This document shows, in pieces, positions 1 through 9,899 of a stretch of DNA of 37,464 nt (the stretch's first letter is position 1; each line of letters starts with the position of its first letter). The DNA comes from Nevskia sp. Lineage in GTDB: Bacteria; Pseudomonadota; Gammaproteobacteria; Nevskiales; Nevskiaceae. Where the stretch lies: positions 1 through 37,464 of the forward strand of contig JAUXYM010000075.1 in the NCBI GenBank assembly GCA_030694365.1, read 5' to 3'. The position numbers were made by a program, and so were the translations under genes. The notes beneath the pieces were generated by a model. The model was not told the origin of the DNA. It saw nothing but the letters and a program-made list of their open reading frames with translations, and ran no database searches.

Positions 1-879
1 GCCAGCCGGGCGGCGGCCGAGGCGCGGCTGGTCGAAGCGCGCGCGCGGCTGGCGCGCCAGGTGCGTTCGGCCTATGTCGCCGGCCAGGGCGGTTCGACGG
101 CGCTGCTGTTGAGCCAGGAAGAGCCGGATCGCATCGGCAGGCTACTGACCTATTTCGATTACCTGAACCGGGCCAGCGCCCGGAACATGGACGAGATCGA
201 CGCCGAGATCGCTGCCGTCAGTGCCGAGCAGGTCAAGGTCGAGGCCGAGCGGACGGCGCTGCAGAAACTGCAGTCGACCCGTCAGCGCGCGCTGGCCGAA
301 CTGGAAAACGATCGCGCCGGGCGGAAACAGGCGGTGGCGGAGTTCGATGCCAGGATCGCCGACGCCGGTGAAAAGGTGAAAGCGCTGCAGGGCAGCGAGA
401 AGGACATCCAGGCGCTGCTCGGCAAGCTGCGCGAAGCGCTGAAAGCCGTGCCGGCACCGGCTAGGCCTTCCGGTTCGAAGAATCCATTTCCGAAGATGCG
501 CGGGGTCCTGGCCTGGCCGCTGCGCGGCAACATCCTGGCCAATTACGGAGACAGCAAGAGCGACAGCCGCCTGCTCTGGAAAGGCCTGTGGATTGCGGCC
601 AGCGAAGGTGCGCCGGTGCGGGCGAGTGCTGCGGGGCGGGTGGCCTATGTCGGCTGGCTGTCGAGCTACGGCCTGATCGTGGTCATCGAGCACGACAAGG
701 GTTTCTTCACCTTGTACGGTCACAACGCAACGGTTGCCACGGCGGCGGGTGAGCAGGTTGCGGCCGGCGAAGTCATCGCAGCAGTCGGCAACACCGGCGG
801 CTACGAGCGCAGCGGCCTGTATTTCGAGGTGCGGCGCGGTACCGAGCCGCAGGACCCACGCGACTGGCTGGGCCCTTGA
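1..879 (+). CDS. envC: EnvC-type murein hydrolase activator (5' end outside window)
   Basis: Reading frame 1 is open from the first base of the window, so the gene starts upstream and only the last 292 residues are seen. The N-terminal part is Ala/Glu/Arg-rich and looks like a long coiled coil. It is followed by a LytM/M23 fold (roughly the last 120 residues) with the family strings YGHN and GNTGG. The canonical catalytic HLHFE is replaced by LYFEVRRG and the first metal ligand region reads ANYGDS, so the metal site appears degenerate. That is typical of EnvC, which activates periplasmic amidases at the septum rather than cutting murein itself. The gene is followed after 111 bp by a ctpA-type protease on the same strand. 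Some bacteria have a similar envC-ctpA pair. Identity as EnvC is by architecture; an inactive LytM paralogue is the alternative. Confidence 0.88.
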   Translation, partial: ASRAAAEARLVEARARLARQVRSAYVAGQGGSTALLLSQEEPDRIGRLLTYFDYLNRASARNMDEIDAEIAAVSAEQVKVEAERTALQKLQSTRQRALAELENDRAGRKQAVAEFDARIADAGEKVKALQGSEKDIQALLGKLREALKAVPAPARPSGSKNPFPKMRGVLAWPLRGNILANYGDSKSDSRLLWKGLWIAASEGAPVRASAAGRVAYVGWLSSYGLIVVIEHDKGFFTLYGHNATVATAAGEQVAAGEVIAAVGNTGGYERSGLYFEVRRGTEPQDPRDWLGP

Positions 880-990
880 AGCGGACCAGCGCTGCCTCCT
901 GGCTGAACGAAGCGGCGCGGCCGGGGTCTGCGGAAGGTGCTGTGATACATTCAAAAAAGCGCTGCACATCCCTCCAGAAGAAGTAAATTC

Positions 991-2370
991 ATGTCCTCCT
1001 CGACCCGCGTTTCCCTGGCCTTGCTGGCCGGTATCGTCTTCGGTGTCAGCGCCACGCTGACCCACAGCGTGTTCGCCGAAAAGCAGTTGCCCGCCGAAAC
1101 CCTGCCGCTGAAGGATCTGCAGACCTTCGTCGAGATTCTCAATCGCGTGAAAAGCGATTACGTCGAGCCGGTGAAGGATGAAACCCTGCTCGAAAATGCC
1201 GTGCGCGGCATGTTGTCCGGCCTCGATCCGCATTCCTCCTATCTCGACAAGGAGGAGTACAAGGACCTCAACGCCTCGACCACCGGCAAGTTCGGCGGCC
1301 TCGGCATCGAGGTGCAGCTGAAGGATGGTCTGGTCAAGGTGGTGTCGCCGATCGACGACACGCCGGCCGCGAAAGCCGGCGTCAAGGCGGGCGATCTGAT
1401 CGTCAAGATCGACGACACGCCGGTGAAGGGCCTGACCCTGCAGGACGCCGTGTCGAAGATGCGTGGTGATCCGGGCACCAAGATCGTGCTGACCCTGGTC
1501 CGCGAGAGCGCGCCGGCGCCGCTGGTGCTGGAACTGAAGCGCGACTACATCAAGGTCGCCTCGGTCAGGGGCCGTTCGATCGAGCCGGGCTTCGGCTACA
1601 TTCGCATTTCCCAGTTCACCTCGACCACCGGCAAGAACCTGTCAGAAGAACTTGCCAAGCTGAAGAAGACCGGCGAGCTGAAAGGCCTGGTGCTCGATCT
1701 GCGCAACAACCCGGGCGGCCTGCTGACCGCCGCCGTCGATGTTTCCGACGAATTCCTCAACAAGGGCGGCATCGTCAGCATCAAGGGCCGCGACGCCGAT
1801 TCGACACGTGCCTTCGATGCCTCGGTCGGCGATGCGCTCGATGGCAAGCCGCTGGTGGTGCTGGTCAACGGCGGCTCGGCGTCAGCGGCGGAAATCGTCG
1901 CTGGTGCGCTGCAGGATCAGAAGCGCGGCGTGCTGATCGGCTCCAAGACCTTCGGCAAGGGCTCGGTGCAGACCATCCTGCCGCTGAACAACGATTCGGC
2001 GATCAAGATCACCACGGCGCGTTACTACACGCCGAGTGGCCGCTCAATCCAGGCCGAAGGCATCGTCCCGGACATCACCATCCAGCCGTTCAAGCTGAGC
2101 AAGCTCGATCCCTCGGAGATCGGCGAAGGCGTGCACGAGGCCGATCTCAAGGGCCGTCTCGACAACCCGAATGCCAAGCCGGACGATGCCAAGGCCAAGG
2201 ACGCCAAGGACAGCAAGGCCGACGACAAGGCCAAGACCAAGGAAAACGACAAGGACAAGGACGCGAAGAAGGACGAGCCGATCAACGTCGCCGACCTCGC
2301 GGTCAATGATTACGAACTCTACGAAGCGCTGACCCTGCTGAAGGGCCTGAGCGTTACCCAGAATCGCTAG
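991..2370 (+). CDS. ctpA: Carboxy-terminal processing protease, S41 family
   Basis: A 459-aa periplasmic serine protease that trims exported proteins from their C-termini. Residues 1-29 form a signal peptide ending in SVFA. A PDZ domain covers about 95-180, with the carboxylate-binding GGLGIEV at 102-108. The S41 catalytic domain follows, with LRNNPGG at 238-243, the nucleophile region GGSASAAE (Ser298) and the general base in FGKGS (Lys323). The 25-residue Ser-Lys spacing is the one expected for CtpA-type enzymes. The tail (about 385-440) is a Lys/Asp/Ala-rich low-complexity segment, likely disordered. It lies 111 bp behind the EnvC gene, and the pair may be cotranscribed. In other Gram-negatives, Ctp proteases degrade cell-wall endopeptidases, which fits a cell-envelope locus. 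The ATG start is preceded by a purine-rich AGAAGAAG stretch. Confidence 0.95.
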   Translation: MSSSTRVSLALLAGIVFGVSATLTHSVFAEKQLPAETLPLKDLQTFVEILNRVKSDYVEPVKDETLLENAVRGMLSGLDPHSSYLDKEEYKDLNASTTGKFGGLGIEVQLKDGLVKVVSPIDDTPAAKAGVKAGDLIVKIDDTPVKGLTLQDAVSKMRGDPGTKIVLTLVRESAPAPLVLELKRDYIKVASVRGRSIEPGFGYIRISQFTSTTGKNLSEELAKLKKTGELKGLVLDLRNNPGGLLTAAVDVSDEFLNKGGIVSIKGRDADSTRAFDASVGDALDGKPLVVLVNGGSASAAEIVAGALQDQKRGVLIGSKTFGKGSVQTILPLNNDSAIKITTARYYTPSGRSIQAEGIVPDITIQPFKLSKLDPSEIGEGVHEADLKGRLDNPNAKPDDAKAKDAKDSKADDKAKTKENDKDKDAKKDEPINVADLAVNDYELYEALTLLKGLSVTQNR

Positions 2371-2521
2371 AGCGTTTTTAAATTAAATGAACACATAAAA
2401 ATCCGTCATGCCCGCACAGGCGGGCATCCAGTTTGGGCCATAGCGCACCGCATCAGAACTGGATTCCCGCCTGCGCGGGAATGACGAGTGTTTTGTAAGG
2501 ATTTGAAGGAAAAATGCTCTA
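2369..2521. repeat. Palindromic intergenic repeat family 1, copy 1
   Basis: An 81-bp core (2405-2485) has inverted ends of the form GTCATGCCCGCACAGGCGGG and CCCGCCTGCGCGGGAATGAC around a spacer. It recurs at 9932-10012 and 21936-22016. An outer inverted pair (TAGAGCgTTTTT at the left, AAAAAtGCTCTA at the right) frames the whole element. This copy is in the opposite orientation to copies 2 and 3. It lies directly behind the ctpA stop codon. Confidence 0.9.
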
Positions 2522-2537
2522 GAGCTTCACGCGGTAC

Positions 2538-2576
2538 AAAAGCGCCGGCCTGATCGATATCAGGGTCGGCGTTTTT
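2538..2576. terminator. Probable bidirectional intrinsic terminator
   Basis: An imperfect hairpin, with arms around GCGCCGGCCTGAT and ATCAGGGTCGGCG, has AAAA on the left and TTTTT on the right. It lies between the convergent ctpA (+) and DUF4112 (-) genes and could serve both. Confidence 0.65.
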
Positions 2577-2597
2577 CGTTGTCGTCCTTGGCTGGAA

Positions 2598-3083
2598 TCA
2601 GCTCGCCAGCCAGCGCCACAGACCGTAGCTGATCGCAGCAATCGCCAGCGCCCCGGCCACTCGCAACCATAGCGGTGCCCGGCGCCGCGCCGCGATCGGC
2701 GCCAGCATCGTCGCGTACTCCTTGTGCAGCAGCGCGAAGTTGCGGCGGTGCGATTTGAACACTGCGTCGAAGGCATCACCGATGCCGGGAATCAGACCGC
2801 CGACAAAATCGATCGCGACGTTGCGGCCCATCCGCAGCAACACACTGCGCGGCACGCCGATACGGGCCGCGCGACCGATGGTCAGCACCGATACGCCCGC
2901 TGCCAGCACGTCGCCGGCAAACGGAATCAGGCCGGCGATCGCATCGAGCCCGAAGTGGAAGCCGGTACCGGGCACGGTCAGACAGTCGTCGAGCCACCAC
3001 GCGGCCTTGTCGCAGAAGGCGACCAGTGCGCGCACCTGCTCGGGCGACGGGCCTTCGGCAATCTCCTTCACCGTGCGGGCCAT
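2598..3083 (-). CDS. DUF4112 family membrane protein
   Basis: A 161-aa protein starting at the ATG that gives MARTVKEIAEG. This start lies one base past the ubiB stop codon, which suggests translational coupling; the longer open frame upstream runs inside ubiB and was not used. The body contains the repeated glycine-turn pattern of DUF4112, with DAIAGLIPFAGD near 47-58 and FVGGLIPGIGDAFD near 91-104. A C-terminal hydrophobic helix (about 140-158, LWLRVAGALAIAAISYG) probably anchors it in the inner membrane. The molecular function of the family is unknown to me. Its place at the end of the ubi gene run, where E. coli has tat genes, is only suggestive of a role linked to membranes or respiration. 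Confidence 0.82.
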   Translation of the reverse strand: MARTVKEIAEGPSPEQVRALVAFCDKAAWWLDDCLTVPGTGFHFGLDAIAGLIPFAGDVLAAGVSVLTIGRAARIGVPRSVLLRMGRNVAIDFVGGLIPGIGDAFDAVFKSHRRNFALLHKEYATMLAPIAARRRAPLWLRVAGALAIAAISYGLWRWLAS

Positions 3084-3084
3084 C

Positions 3085-4704
3085 TCAGCGGAACGCCCGC
3101 ACCCAGCCCCAGAGGCCGATGCCGGCGAACAGCAGGCTGGCGGTGATCGCCGCGGTCGACGGCGTGGCCGCATTCAGCGTGGCCAGCCCGTACAGCACCA
3201 CGCCAGCGACCCAGGCAGTGCCACCGATCGCGGCGTGCAGGCTTTTTCGCGTCGAAGCACGCAGCTCGCTGCGCAGCGCATCGACACCGGAAGCATCGAG
3301 CGTGTGGCTCGGCAGCGCGCCGCCCTTGGCGAGAAACTTCATCGCGTTCTGCGCCAGCTCCGGCAGCGCTTCGGCGAGCTGCGGACCTTCCTTGCGCAGC
3401 CGCGCGAAAGTGGCGGCCGGGTTGATCCGGTTCCACATCCACTGTTCCATGATCGGCTTCGCGGTCTTCCACAGATCGAGGTCCGGATAGAGCTGGCGGC
3501 CGAGGCCTTCGGTGGTCAGCAAGGTCTTCTGCAACAGGACCAGTTGCGGCTGCACCTGATAGTTGAAGCGCCGCGCGATCTCGAACAGGCGCAGCAGGAA
3601 GACACCAAAGGAAATGTCCTTGATCGGTTTGCCGAAGATCGGCTCGGAGACGGTGCGGATCGCGCTTTCGAACTCTTCGGCACGGACATCGGCCGGAATC
3701 CAGCCGGACTCCAGATGCAGCTCGGCGATGCGCCGGTAGTCGCGATTGAAGAAGGCCAGGAAGTTCTCGGCGAGATAGCGCAGATCGGCCGGCGACAACT
3801 GGCCGACGATGCCGAAATCGACCGCCAGATAACTCGGTTTCCGCACGTCCGAGACGTCGACGAAGATGTTCCCCGGGTGCATGTCGGCGTGGAAGAAATT
3901 GTCGCGGAACACCTGCTTGAAGAAGATCTCCACACCGCGCTCGGCGAGCACCTGGAAGTTCACGCCCATCTCGCGCAGCTGATCGAGATGGCGCAAGGAC
4001 ACGCCGTGGATGCGCTCCATCACCAGCACATTGCTGCGGGTGAAATCCCAGAACACGATCGGGTGATAGATCAGCTCCGAGCCCAGCCAGTTGCGGCGCA
4101 GCAGCGAGCAGTTCGCACCTTCACGCATCAGATCCAGCTCGTCGAAGATCACCTTCTCGTATTCGGCGACCACTTCGCGCGGCCTCAGACGCTTGCCGAG
4201 CGGATGCCAGCGTTCGGCGAATTCGGCGAGCGCGCGCAGCAGCGCCACGTCCTTCTCGACCCGCTCCATGACCCCCGGCCTCAGCACTTTGACGACCACT
4301 TCGAACCCGGGATCGCCATCGTCCTGCGGCTTCAGCCGCGCGGTGTGCACCTGGGCAACCGAAGCAGCAGCCAGCGGCGTTTCGTCGAATTCATGGAACA
4401 GCTCGGCAATCGGTTTGCCGAGCGAGCGCTCGATGATTTTCCGCGCTTCGGCGCCGGAGAACGGCTCGACCTGATCCTGCAGTTTGGCTAGTTCGGTCGC
4501 TACGTCGACCGGCACGATATCCGGCCGCGTCGACAGCGCCTGGCCGAACTTGATGAACACCGGGCCGAGTTCCTGCAGCGCCAGCCGCAGCCGTGCGCCA
4601 CGTGCTTCGGCGTGGTGGCCGGGCTTGCCACCCCAGAACTCGGACAGGCCGTAACGACGGCTGACTTTCCAGATCGCCCACAGGCGCGGCGTTGCCTTGA
4701 TCAC
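3085..4704 (-). CDS. ubiB: UbiB, ABC1/ADCK-type atypical kinase-like ATPase for ubiquinone synthesis
   Basis: A 539-aa protein of the UbiB family, atypical protein-kinase-like ATPases needed for ubiquinone biosynthesis and thought to help extract or present polyprenyl intermediates at the membrane. The diagnostic KxGQ motif is present as [12 protein letters not shown] (Lys52-Gln55). The kinase-like core continues with VAQVH, the [10 protein letters not shown] catalytic-loop equivalent and VDFG as the metal-binding DFG. Two hydrophobic stretches near the C-terminus (about 487-535) form the usual membrane hairpin. The start is GTG and overlaps the ubiJ stop by 4 nt, which implies coupling. E. 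coli UbiB is 546 aa, so the length is normal. The gene lies in a ubiE...ubiJ-ubiB order, here interrupted upstream of ubiJ. Confidence 0.96.
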   Translation of the reverse strand: MIKATPRLWAIWKVSRRYGLSEFWGGKPGHHAEARGARLRLALQELGPVFIKFGQALSTRPDIVPVDVATELAKLQDQVEPFSGAEARKIIERSLGKPIAELFHEFDETPLAAASVAQVHTARLKPQDDGDPGFEVVVKVLRPGVMERVEKDVALLRALAEFAERWHPLGKRLRPREVVAEYEKVIFDELDLMREGANCSLLRRNWLGSELIYHPIVFWDFTRSNVLVMERIHGVSLRHLDQLREMGVNFQVLAERGVEIFFKQVFRDNFFHADMHPGNIFVDVSDVRKPSYLAVDFGIVGQLSPADLRYLAENFLAFFNRDYRRIAELHLESGWIPADVRAEEFESAIRTVSEPIFGKPIKDISFGVFLLRLFEIARRFNYQVQPQLVLLQKTLLTTEGLGRQLYPDLDLWKTAKPIMEQWMWNRINPAATFARLRKEGPQLAEALPELAQNAMKFLAKGGALPSHTLDASGVDALRSELRASTRKSLHAAIGGTAWVAGVVLYGLATLNAATPSTAAITASLLFAGIGLWGWVRAFR

Positions 4705-5321
4705 GAGGTCTTGCTCCGCTGCTGTTCGAGTTGCGCAAGACGCGCCTCGTAGCGATCCACGCCTTCCCGCAACGCATCGACGCTATCCATCCATTCCTCG
4801 ACATCGGCCGCGCGGGCCAGGTCTTCGCTTTCTTCGGTGAGATATTCGGCGGCGTCGACGCTCAAGCGATCTGCGGCATTGCGGCCCCAGCCGAACAGGC
4901 CCTTCAGCCCGCCGACCAGCCGATGCGCCGCGCCATCGCCGATCACTTTCGCAACCAGTTCCTCGGGATCGAAACCGACCTTGGTCAGCAGCGCGTTGAA
5001 GCGGTTCAGCAGCTCGGTATCGCCGACCACTTCGAGGCCGGTGGGCAAGCCTTCGCGGCCGCTGACCGTGCTCAGCGCCAGCTTCATCAAGCGCAAGCTC
5101 GGTGCCGACACCAGCACATCAGGCTCGTCCTCGGCGACGTTGCTGACCCGCACGCCGCTCGCGATCGGTTCGATCACGAAGATCCAGCCGAGGTCTGCCG
5201 CTTCGAGAGCGATCGACTTGCCTTCGAGTGCGGCGCAGTCATCGAGCACGCTGCGCTCCAGGCGCAGGTAGCGGTTCAGCGCGATTTCAACCGTCGCGCA
5301 AATAACAGCGGGTGCAGTCAT
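4701..5321 (-). CDS. ubiJ: UbiJ, SCP2-domain lipid-binding factor of the Ubi complex
   Basis: A 206-aa protein starting at the ATG that gives [12 protein letters not shown]. The longer open frame upstream would run into the toxin gene. The N-terminal half has the SCP2-like pattern (ALNRYLRLE, then alternating strands around IFVIEP and [14 protein letters not shown]). The C-terminal part (about 150-206) is helical with heptad-like Leu/Ala spacing. UbiJ binds isoprenoid lipids and scaffolds the soluble Ubi hydroxylase/methylase complex. The gene overlaps ubiB by 4 nt. Its start lies only 10 nt after the stop of the ParE-like toxin, so it is likely read through from upstream promoters, including the toxin-antitoxin promoter. 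No strong ribosome-binding site precedes it (a weak AGGA lies 15 nt away). Confidence 0.9.
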   Translation of the reverse strand: MTAPAVICATVEIALNRYLRLERSVLDDCAALEGKSIALEAADLGWIFVIEPIASGVRVSNVAEDEPDVLVSAPSLRLMKLALSTVSGREGLPTGLEVVGDTELLNRFNALLTKVGFDPEELVAKVIGDGAAHRLVGGLKGLFGWGRNAADRLSVDAAEYLTEESEDLARAADVEEWMDSVDALREGVDRYEARLAQLEQQRSKTS

Positions 5322-5331
5322 CGAAAATCGC

Positions 5332-5652
5332 TCATGGTCCTGCTTTTCGGCTGCGTGCCGCGAGCCGGCGTGGCTGTAGCAGCCGCTCCGCACGCATGAC
5401 GTGAAGAATGAAGACGCGAGCGTCGTCGTGACGGTAAAAAACCCGGCAAGTCGGCTCGACAATCTGGCGGTAAGTCCGGACGCTCAATTCCGGCACGATC
5501 GGCCCACTGTCCGGGTGATCGGCAAGTTGCGCGACGTGCTGGAAGATTCGCTGCACCATTCGGCGTGCCGCGTCCGGATTGTCGAGCGCGATGGTGTCGG
5601 CGATGGCATCGAGATCGTTGAGCGCCGGTTCCGTCCAGACTATTTCAGCCAT
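5332..5652 (-). CDS. ParE/RelE-superfamily toxin
   Basis: A 106-aa basic protein with the small-toxin signature: N-terminal IVWTEPALNDLDAIADTIA, a two-helix hairpin with NPDAARRMVQRI, then strands ending in YRQIVEPTCRVFYRHDDARVF and ILHVMRAER. In this superfamily the C-terminal sheet either inhibits gyrase (ParE) or cleaves mRNA in the ribosome (RelE). The sequence resembles the ParE side more, but the target cannot be read from sequence. The start overlaps the antitoxin stop by 13 nt, a normal arrangement for antitoxin-first operons. It lies between the mrr-like gene and ubiJ, inside what is otherwise a ubiquinone gene run. Confidence 0.88.
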   Translation of the reverse strand: MAEIVWTEPALNDLDAIADTIALDNPDAARRMVQRIFQHVAQLADHPDSGPIVPELSVRTYRQIVEPTCRVFYRHDDARVFILHVMRAERLLQPRRLAARSRKAGP

Positions 5653-5897
5653 CGTGCCATGCGAACGGTGGCTTGCTCATGGCTCAGCCCGCGACCCTCA
5701 TCGACCGCACGCTCGCCCCGGGCAATGCCTTCCAGCAACTCCATGCGCCGCTGCAAGGCCTCGAAGGATTCGACATCGACCAGATAAGCGCTCGGCAGGC
5801 CGTGCTGGGTAATCAGGATCGGCTCGCGGTCGCGCTCCAGATCAGACAGCAGCTCGGTGGCCTGGCGCTTCAGCGTGGTGACGAGTTCGGTTCGCAT
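5640..5897 (-). CDS. Phd/YefM-family antitoxin
   Basis: An 85-aa protein with the Phd/YefM fold pattern: basic N-terminal DNA-binding part (LVTTLKRQATELLSDLERDREPILIT), the conserved QHGLPSAYLVDVESFEAL strand-helix, and an acidic or flexible C-terminus that would neutralise the toxin. It precedes and overlaps the toxin by 13 nt. A sigma-70-like promoter sits so close that the predicted first transcribed base is the A of its ATG (see separate entry), so it may be translated from a leaderless mRNA. Antitoxins of this family usually repress their own promoter together with the toxin. Confidence 0.88.
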   Translation of the reverse strand: MRTELVTTLKRQATELLSDLERDREPILITQHGLPSAYLVDVESFEALQRRMELLEGIARGERAVDEGRGLSHEQATVRMARWLK

Positions 5898-5903
5898 CGA
5901 GTG

Positions 5904-5932
5904 ATACTAAAATGGCACTCCGACGATATCAA
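5904..5932 (-). promoter_or_regulatory. Promoter of the toxin-antitoxin pair, probably giving a leaderless mRNA
   Basis: On the minus strand a TTGATA -35 box (5927-5932) is followed by a 17-bp spacer and a TAGTAT -10 box (5904-5909). The ATG of the antitoxin begins 7 nt downstream of the -10, where transcription would start. The spacing is ideal; the -10 matches only 4 of 6 consensus bases. Confidence 0.55.
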
Positions 5933-5952
5933 GCGTGGTCGCAAAGGGCATG

Positions 5953-6879
5953 TCAGGTGGCGTCGAAGTAGTCGTTGTCGATCCGCTTCAAGACGTAACT
6001 GCCGACGCGACCAACGGCGACATCGTGCTCGATCATCAGTGACGCGAGGCGTTCGCCGTCGATCAGGATGATCTTTGAAGTGATGACGTTGGCGTACTCG
6101 ATCGCATCCTTCGTGAACGAAGACGTGGTGATGAACACGCCTTTAGAAGCGCGTTGTCCTTGAAGCGCGCCCGCGAACTTCTGGATTTCCGGGCGTCCCA
6201 CGGTCCCCTCCCAACGCTTTGCTTGAAGGTAGATCACGTCAAGTCCGAGACGGTCTTCGTTGATGATGCCGTCAATGCCACCGTCGCCACTCTTGCCGAT
6301 CGCGCGACCTGCATCAGATCGAGAGCCGCCGTAGCCCATCGCGACCAAGAGGTCGACAACGAGTCGCTCGAAAAAGGATGGGCTTACTGTCTTGATGCGA
6401 TCGAGCAGCTCAGATTCGAGGCTTGAACGAAGCCGCTTGTAAGCTGCTTCCATCGACTCTTCTGGGGTCAACTCGTTGGCACTTGGTTCCGGGATTTCTA
6501 GGGTTCGCACCGATTCATCAGTGCTCGAATCGCGACCCCGCTGCTTGAACTCTCTGAATGCGTCGTACCGCTCGAGGATTTTGTTGTCGATTCGCGCGGG
6601 TTTCGTCGCCAGTAATTCGACGCCCACTTTTGAGATCCGAAGGATTCCTCTTTTGGGTGCCTCGATCAGTCCCGCCTGCTTCATGTAGGTCCGAGCCCAG
6701 CCCACACGACTCGCGAACACGGGATATGTGCCGCTCGGGAGTAATTCGGAGCGTGACTTTTCATCAAGTCCGAACTGATCCGCCAGTTTGTCGACTGCCT
6801 CGCGAAAGACATGCTCGCGTCCGTCGCCTGCAAGCGTCAGTAGCGGCAGCATCAGCGTCTGATAATCGGGGATGGACAT
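5953..6879 (-). CDS. mrr: Mrr-like restriction endonuclease
   Basis: A 308-aa protein from the ATG giving MSIPDYQTLM (a TTG three codons upstream is an alternative). Residues 1-95 form an Mrr N-terminal winged-helix domain, with PLLTLAGDGREH, SRVGWARTYMKQAGLI and the ISKVGVELL end. A charged linker follows. The C-terminal nuclease domain begins near 165 (SPSFFERLVVDLLVAMGYGG). It carries the PD-(D/E)xK-type core GGIDG (Asp203) and IYLQAKRW (Gln219, Lys221), the D...QxK variant usual in Mrr. Such enzymes are typically type IV and cut DNA carrying foreign methylation. It sits 21 nt after ubiE and 55 bp before the antitoxin, inside the split ubi gene run. Its codons use more A/T than the flanking ubi genes, which suggests acquisition. 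Confidence 0.9.
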   Translation of the reverse strand: MSIPDYQTLMLPLLTLAGDGREHVFREAVDKLADQFGLDEKSRSELLPSGTYPVFASRVGWARTYMKQAGLIEAPKRGILRISKVGVELLATKPARIDNKILERYDAFREFKQRGRDSSTDESVRTLEIPEPSANELTPEESMEAAYKRLRSSLESELLDRIKTVSPSFFERLVVDLLVAMGYGGSRSDAGRAIGKSGDGGIDGIINEDRLGLDVIYLQAKRWEGTVGRPEIQKFAGALQGQRASKGVFITTSSFTKDAIEYANVITSKIILIDGERLASLMIEHDVAVGRVGSYVLKRIDNDYFDAT

Positions 6880-6900
6880 GGCGGGCAAGCGCTGGTCGAC

Positions 6901-7668
6901 TCAGTCCAATCGATAACCACGATGCACGGCGACAATCCCGCCGGTCAGGTTGTAGACCTGAACACGCGCGAGGCCAGCGTTTTCCATCATCCCCTTCAGC
7001 GTGTCCTGATCCGGATGCATGCGGATCGACTCGGCGAGGTACCTGTAACTATCCGCATCGTTGGCCACCAGCTTGCCCATCAGCGGCAACAACTTGAACG
7101 AGTACTGGTCGTAGACCTTGCTCAGCAGCTCGGTCTGCGGCTTGGAGAATTCGAGGACCAGCAGACGGCCGCCCGGCTTCAGCACCCGGCGCTGTGAGGC
7201 CAAAGCCTTGTCCTTGTCGGTGACGTTGCGCAGGCCGAAGGCGATGGTGATGCAGTCAAAAGTGCCGTCCTCGAACGGCAGGCATTCGGCATTGGCCTGC
7301 ACCAGCGGCACGTCGACAACGCCCTTGTCGGCGAGGGCCGCGCGACCCTGACCGAGCATCGCGGCGTTGATGTCAGCCAGGGTGACCAGGCCGCGGGTGC
7401 CGGCCAGCTTGCGGAATTCGCGGGCCAGATCGCCGGTGCCGCCGGCGAGATCGAGCACCTTCTCGCCGCTGCGCACACCGGCAAGATCGATGACGAAGCG
7501 CTTCCACAGACGGTGGATGCCGAACGACATCAGGTCGTTCATCACGTCGTACTTGGCCGCGACCGAGGAGAACACGTCGCGGACGCGCTTCTGCTTGTCG
7601 CCGACCGCCACCTGCTCGAAACCGAAGTGAGTGGTGCCGCGTGGATTACGTTCGTCTTGCTGGGCCAT
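6901..7668 (-). CDS. ubiE: UbiE, ubiquinone/menaquinone C-methyltransferase
   Basis: A 255-aa SAM-dependent methyltransferase that methylates the ring of the ubiquinone precursor (and demethylmenaquinone, where present). I chose the ATG giving [17 protein letters not shown] because E. coli UbiE has the same THFGF start region and is 251 aa. An ATG 30 nt upstream (7698) is possible. Visible motifs are [26 protein letters not shown], the SAM-binding [27 protein letters not shown] and the C-terminal [10 protein letters not shown]. In relatives ubiE is followed directly by ubiJ and ubiB. Here about 1.6 kb holding mrr and a toxin-antitoxin pair comes between. Confidence 0.96.
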   Translation of the reverse strand: MAQQDERNPRGTTHFGFEQVAVGDKQKRVRDVFSSVAAKYDVMNDLMSFGIHRLWKRFVIDLAGVRSGEKVLDLAGGTGDLAREFRKLAGTRGLVTLADINAAMLGQGRAALADKGVVDVPLVQANAECLPFEDGTFDCITIAFGLRNVTDKDKALASQRRVLKPGGRLLVLEFSKPQTELLSKVYDQYSFKLLPLMGKLVANDADSYRYLAESIRMHPDQDTLKGMMENAGLARVQVYNLTGGIVAVHRGYRLD

Positions 7669-7759
7669 GGGCGGCGGGGGAAGTCGGGTCGCGGCCATTA
7701 TCGCAGTTCATCGGCTGCCCGCGCCCGGCTTTGCCGCCGTCATGTTTTCAAGCCGAGGC

Positions 7760-8773
<1,014 letters not shown>

Positions 8774-8948
8774 GGAGTCGCTCCAGGCGTGTGTGGAAGC
8801 TGCCGGCACAGTCTGGGAGCGCGATATCGCGCTGCGTTAGCCCGATGCTGGCGCATCCTTGCCTGATCCTGCACGGGGCTGTTTGACGCCGGAGATTCGC
8901 CAAAACCGCAGCGCATAATCCGGTCACGTTCAACAGCAGGGCTTCACC

Positions 8949-9899
8949 ATGTCCGACCAGACCACGGCGAGAATCCATCCGGCGAGCTTCGGGCTCGAAG
9001 CCCAGCAGGCCGAGCTGGCCGACCGGATGATGCGCCGCACGCCGCTCGAAGGCACCAACGATCCGGGCATTCCTGGCTTTTCGATGATGCGCATCAGCGA
9101 GCCGTCGCGGCCGCTGTCGACGGTCTACGAGCCGTCGATCTGCGTCGTCGTCCAGGGTCGCAAGCAGGCGATGCTCGGAGCCGAGCGCTATGTCTACGAT
9201 CCGCTCAACTACCTCGTGGTGTCGATGAGCCTGCCGGTGGTCGGCAATGTCATCGAGGCCACTGTCGCCAAGCCCTACCTGTGTCTGCGCATCGACATCG
9301 ACGCCAACCAGGTCAACGAACTGCTGCGCCAGACGCCGGTGCCGGCCGCGACTGCCACACCTCGCAACGGCGGCCGCGCGCTGTTCCTGGCTTCGACCTC
9401 CGCACCGTTTCTCGATGCCGTGCTGCGCCTGGTGCGCCTGCTCGATACGCCCGAGGAAGCGGCGGTGCTGGCACCGCTGGCGCTGCGCGAAATCCACTAC
9501 CGCGTGCTGACTGGCGAACTCGGCCAGCAGCTCTGTGAACTCTGTGCGGCGGACGGTCAGGCGCAGCGCATCGCCAGCACCATCGCGCTGCTGAAAACGC
9601 GCTATGCCGAGCCGCTGCGGATCGAGGAACTGGCCGATGCCGCGCATCTGAGCGTGTCGGCGCTGCATCACCGCTTCAAGGCGGTGACCGCGATGTCGCC
9701 GCTGCAATACCAGAAGCAGTTGCGGCTGCAGGAAGCGCGGCGATTGATGTTGTCGGACGGCTGCGAAGCCGCGGTTGCCGCGCACCGCGTCGGTTATGAA
9801 AGTCCCTCGCAGTTCAGCCGCGAATATCGCCGGCTGTTCGGGGCGCCGCCACGCGCTGAGACACAGGCTCAGCCGATCTTTAGACAGGCGGGAAGCTAG
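8949..9899 (+). CDS. AraC-family transcriptional regulator
   Basis: A 316-aa regulator. Residues about 30-190 match the cupin-like AraC N-terminal type found beside reductase genes (PLSTVYEPSICVVVQGRKQAMLG, YLVVSMSLPVVGNVIEA). Residues about 215-310 hold the double helix-turn-helix (LRIEELADAAHLSVSALHHRFKAVT and AAVAAHRVGYESPSQFSREYRRLFG). The effector is unknown. The gene is divergent from the aldo/keto reductase, which is its most likely target. The ATG at 8949 has a weak AGCAGGG upstream. The stop codon abuts repeat family 1, copy 2, which separates it from the convergent def gene. Confidence 0.9.
   Translation: MSDQTTARIHPASFGLEAQQAELADRMMRRTPLEGTNDPGIPGFSMMRISEPSRPLSTVYEPSICVVVQGRKQAMLGAERYVYDPLNYLVVSMSLPVVGNVIEATVAKPYLCLRIDIDANQVNELLRQTPVPAATATPRNGGRALFLASTSAPFLDAVLRLVRLLDTPEEAAVLAPLALREIHYRVLTGELGQQLCELCAADGQAQRIASTIALLKTRYAEPLRIEELADAAHLSVSALHHRFKAVTAMSPLQYQKQLRLQEARRLMLSDGCEAAVAAHRVGYESPSQFSREYRRLFGAPPRAETQAQPIFRQAGS

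Noticed and set aside
2405-2485. Palindromic repeat considered as a CRISPR array or tRNA
   Set aside because: Single dispersed copies rather than a regular array, no spacers, no cloverleaf or anticodon arm.
2722-4491. Open frame of 589 codons on the + strand opposite ubiB
   Set aside because: It lies wholly antisense to ubiB and DUF4112, has Gln/His/Arg-rich low-information sequence typical of the shadow frame of GC-rich genes, and matches no family.
8883-8919. TTGACG and CATAAT boxes upstream of the AraC-type gene considered as its promoter
   Set aside because: The spacing between them is 25 bp, too long for a sigma-70 promoter, so they were not annotated as a pair.
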